In this document: piece after piece, positions 16,593-23,486 of the stretch | Numbering within the stretch: the stretch's first letter is position 1 | Layout: each line of letters opens with the position of its first letter | Assembly: GCA_937952305.1 (NCBI GenBank) | Contig: CALFZO010000113.1 | Coordinates: 1-47,519 of the forward strand | DNA: 47,519 nt | Reading direction: 5' to 3' | Source: an uncultured Anaerolineales bacterium | GTDB lineage: Bacteria; Chloroflexota; Anaerolineae; Anaerolineales; UBA6663 | Position numbers and translations under genes: made by a program | Notes under the pieces: model-generated | What the model was told of the DNA's origin: nothing | Databases searched by the model: none | Seen by the model: only the letters and a program-made list of their open reading frames with translations

Positions 16593-17588
16593 CTAGCCCT
16601 GGCCGGCGTTCGGCGATCGGCCTCCGGCCTCTGTCGCGGTTAATTGGCTGCGTTCAAATTCCAACAGGTCACGCAGGCTCTGCTCAAACGGGATGCGCGG
16701 CTCCCAGCCCGTGCACGCCTGAAACTTAGACGAGTCACACACCATATCGGGGACATCCGAGGGGCGCAGGCGGGCGGGATCGGTTTCCACGCGGATGCCG
16801 CCGGACGAGAACCCCAGCAGCGTGTCCAGCAGTTCCTGGATGCTGCGCGAGCGGCGCTGGCCGATGTTGTAGACCTCCCCCGGCACGCCGTGCTCGAGCG
16901 CCAGGACGTAGGCGCGCACCATGTCGCGCACGTCGGTGAAATCGCGGCGCGCCGACAGGTTGCCGACCTTGAGGACCGGCGGCTGCCGCCCGGCCTCGAT
17001 CGCCGCGATCTGCGACGCGAAGGCCGGGGCCACAAACTTGGGACTCTGGCGCGGGCCGATGTGGTTGAACGGGCGCACGCGCACCACCGCCAGCCCGTGG
17101 CTCAGGTGATATTGCAGCCCGAGCAGGTCCTGGCCGACCTTGCTCACTCCGTAGGGGCTGTCCGGCCGGAACGGCTGGGTCTCGCGCACCGGCAGGTCTT
17201 CAGCCGCGACGCGCCCGTACTCTTCCATTGAACCCAGCACCAGCAGGCGCGGCTGCAGGCCTTCGGCCAGCAGTCCTTCGAACACGTTGACCTGCGCGCG
17301 CAGGTTCGTCTCCAGGGTGGCCCAGGGCGCGCCCCAGCTGTCGCCGACGAAGGCCTGGCCAGCCAGGTGAAAGACCCGGTCCGGCCGGGCGGCGCGCAGC
17401 ACCTCCCGCACCGCCGCCGCGTCCAGCAGGTCGGCGGTGAGCATCTGCAAGCCGGGCGCCGTGTTCTGCCGGCGGACGCCGCCGCGGTCACAGCCCCAGA
17501 CTTCCGCCGGCTGATCGATCTGCGTGAGGAGATAGTCCGCCAGGTGGCTGCCAGCAAAGCCACTGACGCCCGTAATCAAGTATCGCAA
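16593..17588 (-). CDS. rmd: GDP-4-keto-6-deoxy-D-mannose reductase (RMD type)
   Basis: This 331-residue extended SDR enzyme has the glycine motif TGVSGFAGSHL, the catalytic S120 (LGSMEEYG) and Y146-G-V-S-K150, and the phrases RPFNHIGPRQSPKFV and RRDFTDVRDMVRAY that characterise RMD enzymes making GDP-D-rhamnose. GDP-L-fucose synthases look different in these segments. The start is TTG at 17588 with GGAG six bases upstream. It is transcribed ahead of gmd, 34 bases away. The C-terminal residues (GGRSPNAGQG) are encoded by sequence resembling the local GACGAC-style repeats. Confidence 0.85.
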   Translation of the reverse strand: MRYLITGVSGFAGSHLADYLLTQIDQPAEVWGCDRGGVRRQNTAPGLQMLTADLLDAAAVREVLRAARPDRVFHLAGQAFVGDSWGAPWATLETNLRAQVNVFEGLLAEGLQPRLLVLGSMEEYGRVAAEDLPVRETQPFRPDSPYGVSKVGQDLLGLQYHLSHGLAVVRVRPFNHIGPRQSPKFVAPAFASQIAAIEAGRQPPVLKVGNLSARRDFTDVRDMVRAYVLALEHGVPGEVYNIGQRRSRSIQELLDTLLGFSSGGIRVETDPARLRPSDVPDMVCDSSKFQACTGWEPRIPFEQSLRDLLEFERSQLTATEAGGRSPNAGQG

Positions 17589-17624
17589 TCGTCACTCCGA
17601 GTGGCCACAGACCTACGGCCTGCA

Positions 17625-17630
17625 ATTATA
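17625..17630 (-). promoter_or_regulatory. Possible -10 element for the rmd-gmd operon
   Basis: A perfect TATAAT on the minus strand lies 36 bases upstream of the TTG start of rmd. No good -35 hexamer is seen at the expected distance. Confidence 0.4.
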
Positions 17631-17639
17631 CCTTGCCGG

Positions 17640-18980
17640 TTAGGGCGTCGGCGTCGCCTCGCCCGTCCCGGCGGGGGTGGCAAAGGGATCGGGCGTCGCC
17701 GTCGGCGGCACCGGGCAGCCAGTCTTGGTATCCGGCACCTTGTTGGTCACCGAGAACAACGGCCCGTTCACGGCCGTGACGGCGTTGAGCGTGGTGACCG
17801 CGAACCAGGTGTTGCCGGGCTTGAGGGCCAGGACGTTGCCGGCGTTGTCCACCAACCGCAGCCGCATGGCCGTGGTCTGGTCGCGCACCCAGCGGCCCTC
17901 CACCACAACGCCGTCGCGGAAGACGCGCGCCGGCCCGCTGGTCCACAACTGGATCTCGACGCCGCAGTTGCCGCCGTCGCGGAAGTCCTCGGGCACGTAA
18001 TTATTGACGTGGTTGGCCTGCAGCAAAACGATATTGGCGGCCGTGATCGGCAAGTTGGTCAGGGCGTCCACGTGCGTGATCAATTCGCCGCCGGGCTCCT
18101 TCTCCTGCCAGCGCGTGTAGCGGCCGCTGGCGGCGTTGTAGCGCCAGGACACCTGCGCGGCCGCCGAGAAGCGGATGGCCAGCTCGGTCACGGGCGCGGC
18201 CCCGCCGGGCGGCGTGGCGTTGAAGGCCAGGCCCTGCAGATCCGGGCGGCCGGTGCCGCTGGTGGTCTTGGTGGCCAGTACCTGGCGGACCGAGTCGGTG
18301 CTGGCGAAGAGCGTGTTGGTGTCGTCCGGCGTCTCGCGGCAGAGCGGCGGGCAGTTGTAGGCGCTCTCCTCGGAGACCAGGCGCCAGAGGCTGGCGCCCG
18401 CAAACCACTCGGCCCGGCGCAGCTTGTCCATCGTGCCGAAGCTGGAGCCGGACGTCACAAGCACCGCCTGGAACATCGGCGCCAGCTCGGCGTCGATGAA
18501 GCGCGCCGAACGGATCGAGCCGACCTTGGCGGCGTCGTTGCCGAGGTAGACGGCGGTAAACCGCGTCAGACCGGCTTCGGCCAGGTGCTCAAAGACCAGG
18601 TCAGCCAGCGACAGCCCCCACTGCGGGCGGGCGCTGAGCGGAAAATTGGTGATCTTCACGGCCACCGGGATGCGCTCCAGCACGGCGGCTTCGGCCGCCA
18701 GCCCGGTCAGCGGGTTGATGCCGGCCGGATACGTGTCCGGGCCGGACTGGGGCACGGCGGTGGGCGCCGCCGGCTGGGTGGCGGGGGCAGGCGTGTCCGC
18801 CGGCGCCACGGCCGTGATGCCGGGCTGCGGCAACGAGTCCACGGGAGCCGTGGCCGAGCTGACCACGGTCACGGCCGGCGGCGGCAGCGTGGGGGTGGCG
18901 GCCGGACCCGCGCAGGCGGCTAACAGCGCCGCCAGGCCCAGCAGCGCCGCGGCTTGTCGATTACGTTTACACCAACGCAT
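17640..18980 (-). CDS. DUF3048 (YerB-like) lipoprotein
   Basis: This 446-residue protein starts with a lipoprotein signal: positive MRWCKRNR, a hydrophobic stretch, and lipobox LLAAC with C23 as the lipidated residue. A Pro/Ala/Thr-rich linker of about 60 residues follows, then the two DUF3048 lobes, recognisable from NPLTGL, PVAVKITNFPLSARPQWGLS, RFTAVYLGNDAAKVGSIRSAR and the later PEDFRDGGNCGVEIQLWTSG. The family is widespread in Gram-positive-like bacteria and Chloroflexota; its biochemical role is unknown. The tail is again Pro/Thr-rich. GGAGG precedes the ATG by about ten bases. It faces away from the DUF4388 gene across a 162-base intergenic region. Confidence 0.9.
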   Translation of the reverse strand: MRWCKRNRQAAALLGLAALLAACAGPAATPTLPPPAVTVVSSATAPVDSLPQPGITAVAPADTPAPATQPAAPTAVPQSGPDTYPAGINPLTGLAAEAAVLERIPVAVKITNFPLSARPQWGLSLADLVFEHLAEAGLTRFTAVYLGNDAAKVGSIRSARFIDAELAPMFQAVLVTSGSSFGTMDKLRRAEWFAGASLWRLVSEESAYNCPPLCRETPDDTNTLFASTDSVRQVLATKTTSGTGRPDLQGLAFNATPPGGAAPVTELAIRFSAAAQVSWRYNAASGRYTRWQEKEPGGELITHVDALTNLPITAANIVLLQANHVNNYVPEDFRDGGNCGVEIQLWTSGPARVFRDGVVVEGRWVRDQTTAMRLRLVDNAGNVLALKPGNTWFAVTTLNAVTAVNGPLFSVTNKVPDTKTGCPVPPTATPDPFATPAGTGEATPTP

Positions 18981-19051
18981 GAACGAACGTCCTCCGAAAA
19001 CAAAGCGTCGGGCGGCGTGCCCGACCTGTGTGATTCTAACATAGTGCCGTT

Positions 19052-19080
19052 TTGACGCTCGTCTGCCTTGACTGTATAAT
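19052..19080 (+). promoter_or_regulatory. Near-consensus sigma-70 promoter for the 19-34 kb block
   Basis: TTGACG (19052-19057) and a perfect TATAAT (19075-19080) are 17 bases apart. The start codon of the DUF4388 gene lies 62 bases after the -10 element. This is the strongest promoter in the window and points into the long co-directional block. Confidence 0.85.
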
Positions 19081-19142
19081 CCCGCTCGTTAACCCGATCC
19101 AGCCGGCACTTTTTTCTTAATCGTCCATTCGCCGAGGTCCGG

Positions 19143-19979
19143 ATGCCACTGAAGGGCAACCTGCGCGATTTCTCGACCACCAACCTACTGAACCTCATCA
19201 ATCTGGCGAAGAAGACCGGCACCCTGGTGATCGAGGGGCCCGGCCAAGGCGCGCAGATGTCGTTCCGCAATGGCAAGCTGATCTTCGCCCAGATGGGGCA
19301 TGAGGACGGCAACCTGGCCACCGTCCTGCGCAAGACCGGCAAACTCACCGACGAACAGGTGAAGGTGCTGCGCACGCGCGCCGCCACCGCCACCGACAAA
19401 GAACTGGGCCTGCTGCTGATCAACGCCGGCTACGTCAACCAGAGCGACATCATCAACAGCCTGCGCAGCCACATGCTGGAGACCGTCTACCGGCTGTTCA
19501 CGTGGGTGGAGGGGCTGTTCCGGTTCGAGCCGGCGCTCATGCCGGGCGAAGACAAGATCACGGTTCCGATCGAGCTGGAGAACGTGATTATTGAGGGCTC
19601 GCGGCGGATGCAGGAGTGGGCGCACCTGGCCGAGGAACTGCCCAACCTGGACATGGCGCTCAAGTTCACGGACCGGCCCAACGCCAACATCCGCAGCATG
19701 AACCTGAGCGTCGACGAATGGAAAGTCGTCTCCTACATCAACCCCAAGAACTCGATGCGCGCCATCGCCAAGGCCAACAGCCTGAGCGAGCTGGAGATCC
19801 GGCGCATCGTGTACGGCCTGCTGCAGGCCGGGTTGGTGGAGATCATCCGGCCGGAGGGCGCCCCGGCGCCCCGCCCCGGCGGGCCAACGCGCCCTGGCGG
19901 GCGGCCGGCCCCGGCCCCGGATCCCAAGCAGCAAGTCAGCGTGGTCAACAAGCTGATCGCGCGCATCCGCTCCCTATAA
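19143..19979 (+). CDS. DUF4388 (PATAN) protein with C-terminal winged helix
   Basis: The first 120 or so residues form a DUF4388/PATAN domain: it opens MPLKGNLRDFSTTNLLNLI, followed by KKTGTLVIEG, SFRNGKLIFAQMG and the LINAGYVNQSDIINSLRSHM helix region. Residues 190-245 resemble a winged helix (NPKNSMRAIAKANSLSELEI, VYGLLQAGLVEII). A Pro/Gly-rich linker and a short basic tail end the protein. DUF4388 domains appear in bacterial signalling proteins, often beside small GTPases and response regulators, and are thought to act in protein-protein contacts. The GTPase gene follows after 21 bases with a ribosome site, so co-translation is likely. Confidence 0.85.
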   Translation: MPLKGNLRDFSTTNLLNLINLAKKTGTLVIEGPGQGAQMSFRNGKLIFAQMGHEDGNLATVLRKTGKLTDEQVKVLRTRAATATDKELGLLLINAGYVNQSDIINSLRSHMLETVYRLFTWVEGLFRFEPALMPGEDKITVPIELENVIIEGSRRMQEWAHLAEELPNLDMALKFTDRPNANIRSMNLSVDEWKVVSYINPKNSMRAIAKANSLSELEIRRIVYGLLQAGLVEIIRPEGAPAPRPGGPTRPGGRPAPAPDPKQQVSVVNKLIARIRSL

Positions 19980-20000
19980 CCCTGCCGGAGAAAGAAGCTG

Positions 20001-20534
20001 ATGCAAGCCGTTAAAATGGTGGTGACCGGGCCGTTCAACTCCGGCAAAACCCAATTCATACAATCGGTCAGCGAGATCGACGTCGTCTCCACCGAGCGCA
20101 AGATCTCGTCCGACGCCGAGAAGGTGAAAGACAGCACCACCGTGGCCATGGACTTCGGCCGCATCACGGTGGACGAGGAGCTCATCCTGTACCTGTTCGG
20201 CACGCCGGGCCAAAAGCGCTTCGACTTCATGTGGGAGATCCTGTCGGAGGGCATGCTCGGCTTCGTGGTCATGGTCGACAGCACCCGGCCCGAGACCTTT
20301 CGCGAGGCCAAAAGCATCCTGGAGACGTTCCGCGCCTACGCCCCCACCCCCTACGTGGTGGCCGCCAACAAGCAGGATCACCCCGAGGCCTGGGAGCTGG
20401 AAGACCTGCGCATCGCGCTGCGCCTCGACCCGGCCATCAAGCTGCTGCCGTGCGTGGCCACCAACCGCGAGAAGGTCAAGGGTGTCCTGCTGGAGCTCCT
20501 CTATTCCATCCTGGCCGAGATGGAAACCAAGTAA
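20001..20534 (+). CDS. Small Ras-like GTPase (CvnD/MglA-related)
   Basis: This 177-residue P-loop GTPase has the Walker A loop G10-PFNSGK-T17, a switch I-like STTVAMDFGR (about 45-54), switch II FGTPGQKRF (66-74) and the guanine-specificity NKQD (N123-D126). The start GPFNSGKTQFIQSVSEID and the TTVAMDFG phrase match the bacterial group annotated as ATP/GTP-binding proteins, which includes CvnD of actinobacterial conservons and is related to MglA. Such GTPases usually pair with a Roadblock/LC7 protein as GAP. No Roadblock gene is here; the DUF4388 protein upstream is the obvious partner candidate. Confidence 0.9.
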   Translation: MQAVKMVVTGPFNSGKTQFIQSVSEIDVVSTERKISSDAEKVKDSTTVAMDFGRITVDEELILYLFGTPGQKRFDFMWEILSEGMLGFVVMVDSTRPETFREAKSILETFRAYAPTPYVVAANKQDHPEAWELEDLRIALRLDPAIKLLPCVATNREKVKGVLLELLYSILAEMETK

Positions 20535-20558
20535 CCGCCAGGTGACAGGCGCCGCGCT

Positions 20559-21365
20559 GTGAGCTCCATCGTCACCGAACAGGGCATCGTCCACTACGAA
20601 ACCTACGGCCAGGGCGCTCCCGTGATTTTGCTGCACGGGTGGCTCGGCTCGTGGGGGCTGTGGCAGCCGACGATGGAAAGCCTGGGCAGCCACTACCGCT
20701 GTTACGCCCTGGATTTCTGGGGTTTTGGCGAATCCGGCAAGAAACGCGCCTCCTACGCCGTGGACGATTTCATGGAGCTGGTCAAGCAGTTCATGGACGC
20801 CCTCGGCATCGAGACCGCGCCGCTCATCGGCCATTCCATGGGCGGCACCACCGCGCTCGGCACCGCCATCCGCTACCCGGAGCGCGTGCGCCAGGTGTGC
20901 GTGGTCGGCTCGCCCATCGTGGGCTCGTCGCTGTCGGTGTTTCTCAAGCTGGCCGGCGTACCCACCATCGGTTCGCTCGCCCGCAGCCTGCCGGGGCTGC
21001 TCATGCCCGCCCTGCGGCTGTTCGCGCCCCTGATCACGCGCCACCCGGCGCGCTGGTACCCGATGCTCGAGCGCGACGTGTCGCAGACCACCGTGGCGTC
21101 GTTCTTCAGCAGCATCGGCTCGCTGGCGCAGGCCGACCTGCGGCCGCGGCTGGGCGAGCTGCGCCTGCCCGTCACCGGCGTTTACGGGCTGCGCGACGTG
21201 ATCGTGCATCCCAAGCAGTACGCGGCGCTGCAAGGCGGCGTCGCCCAGGCGCATATCGAGATCATGCCGCGTTCCGGCCACTTCCCGATGCTGGACGAGC
21301 CCGATCTCTACCTGACGCACATCAAGGCTTTCCTGGATACCAACCACCATGGGCCTGTCCCTTAA
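20559..21365 (+). CDS. Alpha/beta hydrolase, intact catalytic serine
   Basis: This 268-residue alpha/beta-hydrolase fold protein has the oxyanion-hole HGWLGSW, the nucleophile elbow IGHSMGG with S93, a candidate acid in VYGLRDVIV and the histidine in SGHFPMLDEP. The start is GTG at 20559. It is a close paralogue of the protein at 33653-34441: both share HGWLGSW, then ALD-WGFG-SGK and the HFPMLDE end. In that copy residue 93 is glycine. The substrate is unknown; an ester or acyl substrate would fit the neighbouring acyl-ACP reductase homologue. The 3' end overlaps the V4R gene by 17 bases. Confidence 0.9.
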   Translation: MSSIVTEQGIVHYETYGQGAPVILLHGWLGSWGLWQPTMESLGSHYRCYALDFWGFGESGKKRASYAVDDFMELVKQFMDALGIETAPLIGHSMGGTTALGTAIRYPERVRQVCVVGSPIVGSSLSVFLKLAGVPTIGSLARSLPGLLMPALRLFAPLITRHPARWYPMLERDVSQTTVASFFSSIGSLAQADLRPRLGELRLPVTGVYGLRDVIVHPKQYAALQGGVAQAHIEIMPRSGHFPMLDEPDLYLTHIKAFLDTNHHGPVP

Positions 21366-21990
21366 TACTCCCGGCCCGGATTTCTATTATCCGAACAAGA
21401 TGACGCGCATCGTCCTGCTGGCGATGGAAGAGGTCATGGGCCGCAACGGCGTCAACGCCGTCCTCAACCTGGCCCGCCTGCGGCATCTGGTGAACAACTA
21501 CCCGCCCAACAATTTCGACCGGCAGGTCTCCTTCGTGGAGATCGGGGCGCTGATGCGCTCGCTGGACGAGATGTACGGGCCGCGCGGCGGGCGCGGCCTG
21601 GCCCTGCGCGCCGGCCGGGCGGCCTTCAAGTACGGCATCAAGGAGTTCGGGCCGGTCTTAGGCATCGCCGACCTGGCCTTCCGCCTCCTGCCGCTCAACA
21701 TGAAGCTCAAGGTCGGCGCCGACGTCTTCGCCGAGACCTTCAACAAATTCAGCGACCAGGTCGTCCGGATCACCGATGAGGAGGAGCGCATCGTCTGGCA
21801 GAATGTGCGCTGCCCGATGTGCTGGGAGCGCCGGAGCGAGGCGCCGTGCTGCCACCTGGCCATCGGCATCCTGCAGGAGGCCCTGTACTGGGTCAGCGGC
21901 GGCAAGCATTTCGACGTCAACCAGACCACGTGCCATGCCAGCGGGGACGAGGTCTGCACGTTCATCATCGACAAAAAGCCCATGGACTGA
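21349..21990 (+). CDS. V4R-domain small-molecule-binding protein
   Basis: This 213-residue protein has an N-terminal helical part of about 100 residues. Its C-terminal V4R (4-vinyl reductase) domain is marked by CPMCWERRSEAPCCHL, GILQEALYWVSGG and the ending CHASGDEVCTFII with clustered cysteines and histidines. V4R domains occur in BchJ and in the sensor half of aromatic-responsive regulators and are thought to bind hydrophobic small molecules, sometimes with zinc. The start overlaps the 3' end of the hydrolase gene in another frame, so the two are translationally coupled. No DNA-binding domain is attached. Ligand unknown. Confidence 0.85.
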   Translation: MGLSLNTPGPDFYYPNKMTRIVLLAMEEVMGRNGVNAVLNLARLRHLVNNYPPNNFDRQVSFVEIGALMRSLDEMYGPRGGRGLALRAGRAAFKYGIKEFGPVLGIADLAFRLLPLNMKLKVGADVFAETFNKFSDQVVRITDEEERIVWQNVRCPMCWERRSEAPCCHLAIGILQEALYWVSGGKHFDVNQTTCHASGDEVCTFIIDKKPMD

Positions 21991-22060
21991 GCCGGACGCC
22001 GGCCCAACCAGACCTAACCCGTTCTACCCGAAACTTAACCCCCTTCCTACCACTCGTCGG

Positions 22061-22078
22061 CGCGCTTCCATAAGCGCG
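22061..22078. other. Small hairpin downstream of the V4R gene
   Basis: CGCGCTT (22061-22067) and AAGCGCG (22072-22078) form a 7-bp perfect stem with a CCAT loop. There is no T-run, so it may be an operator or a weak pause rather than a terminator. Confidence 0.35.
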
Positions 22079-22126
22079 TATGCTAGGATTGCGGCGGAGA
22101 TTAGCCTAGGACTGGCTGTAGCGCCC

Positions 22127-23413
22127 ATGCGCAAGATTATCCTCCGCGACGAGCGGCACGTCCCGCCCTTCAACGAAGAGGCGCGCGATTTGCGCGTGCA
22201 GAACAAACCGCTCTGGCTCCACCAGCGCGATAACCTGGCCCGCTATGTGGACCAGGAGCTGGAGGCAACCAGCCTGCTGGAGATCCCGGTCAACAGCAGC
22301 CAGGAAACCGTCATCTACCGCGACAACCTGTTCTTCGACCAGGCCTACATCGACGAGTTCATGACGCTGGCCCGCCGGCTGGGCCGCCCGAGCCGGGCCG
22401 CCTTCTCCAAGAGCAACAAGACCTTCCTCACCCACGCCTTGCCCCTGGCCAACAGCTACACCCGCGAGGGCGAACTGTACCTGGCCGAGCTGTGGTACTA
22501 CCCGCACGGCTACGAGCCGGAGGCGCGGCCCGAGCCGGTGGTGATCGATTTCCAGACCCGCGAAATCGGCTTCTACCGCGTCCCGGCCTATATGTCCACC
22601 GAAAAGGGCGACTTGGTCTACCAGGTGCCCCTGCGCGGCCTGATCGCCATCGACTCGTGGGTCCACATTTTTGTGGCCGACCAGGTCTACGGCCTGTTCG
22701 GGCGCGCTCAGCGCTTTCTCGAGCGCGCCAACCGCGACACGCTCTACAATCTGCGCGTCCTGGGCCGCGCCCTGCTGGAAGGGCGTCAGGTACTGCGCTG
22801 CTCGGAGGTCGTCAAGATCGGCCAGAACTGCGTCATCGACCCGTCGGCCGTCATCACCGGCCCGGCCTCCATCGGCGATAACGTCACCATCGGCGCCGGG
22901 GTCGTCATCGACAACTCATCCATCGGCGACAACGTCAACATCTCCAACGGCTGCCAGATCATGACCTCCACCGTCGGCGATGGCGTCTTCCTGCCGTTCC
23001 GCGCCTCGCTCTTCCTGAGCACGCTGATGGAGCACTCCATCGTGGCCCAGAACACCTGTCTCCAGATGTGCGTCATCGGCCGGCGCACGTTTATCGGGGC
23101 CGGCAGCACCTTCACGGACTACAACCTGCTGCCGCAGCCGATCCGCGCCCTGGCCGGCGACGGCAGCCTGAGCGACGCCAACGCGCCCGTGCTGGGCGGC
23201 TGCGTCGGCCACAATTGCCGGATCGGCTCCGGTATGATCGTCTACCCGGCGCGCACGATCGAGTCCGACGTGATCCTGTTCGCGTCCCAGGATCGGCGCG
23301 TCATCGACCGCAACATCGCCTACGAGGACAGCGACCACCTCAAGACCCGGCTGGCGCACCTGCACAAGCGGCTGTACTCGCGCAAAGGGGAGAAACTGGC
23401 GGAGACGTGGTAA
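22127..23413 (+). CDS. Left-handed beta-helix (hexapeptide repeat) protein with unknown N-terminal domain
   Basis: This is a 428-residue protein. From about residue 230 it shows hexapeptide repeats (IGQNCVIDPSAVITGPASIG, then IGAGVVI, IGDNVNI and later VGHNCRIGSGMIV), the left-handed beta-helix of acyl- and nucleotidyl-transferases. The first 220 residues (starting MRKIILRDERHVPPF) do not match a nucleotidyltransferase that I recognise; there is no GGxGTRL loop. The frame is open upstream to 21776 inside the V4R gene, but the ATG at 22127 is the first after the V4R stop. An AT-richer 136-base gap precedes it. Function is not assigned; an acyltransferase or scaffold linked to the next gene is a guess. 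Confidence 0.8.
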   Translation: MRKIILRDERHVPPFNEEARDLRVQNKPLWLHQRDNLARYVDQELEATSLLEIPVNSSQETVIYRDNLFFDQAYIDEFMTLARRLGRPSRAAFSKSNKTFLTHALPLANSYTREGELYLAELWYYPHGYEPEARPEPVVIDFQTREIGFYRVPAYMSTEKGDLVYQVPLRGLIAIDSWVHIFVADQVYGLFGRAQRFLERANRDTLYNLRVLGRALLEGRQVLRCSEVVKIGQNCVIDPSAVITGPASIGDNVTIGAGVVIDNSSIGDNVNISNGCQIMTSTVGDGVFLPFRASLFLSTLMEHSIVAQNTCLQMCVIGRRTFIGAGSTFTDYNLLPQPIRALAGDGSLSDANAPVLGGCVGHNCRIGSGMIVYPARTIESDVILFASQDRRVIDRNIAYEDSDHLKTRLAHLHKRLYSRKGEKLAETW

Positions 23414-23417
23414 AGCC

Positions 23418-23484
23418 AGTGATCAGTCAGCAGTGATCAGCCCGCCGCCCGGCTGGTCACCGACCACTGTCTACTGATTAACTG
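23418..23484. repeat. GATCAGT/ACCACTGTC low-complexity spacer
   Basis: The whole gap before the acyl-ACP reductase-like gene is made of imperfect units (CAGTGATCAGTCAGCAGTGATCAG, then GGTCACCGACCACTGTCTACTGATT in pieces). It resembles 13978-14020 and parts of 37068-37110. It leaves no room for a normal ribosome-binding site before the ATG at 23487. Confidence 0.55.
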
Positions 23485-23486
23485 AA

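Noticed and set aside
16593..17588. GDP-L-fucose synthase
   Set aside because: The segments around RRDFTDVRDMVRAY and NHIGPRQSPKFV follow RMD reductases rather than fucose synthases.
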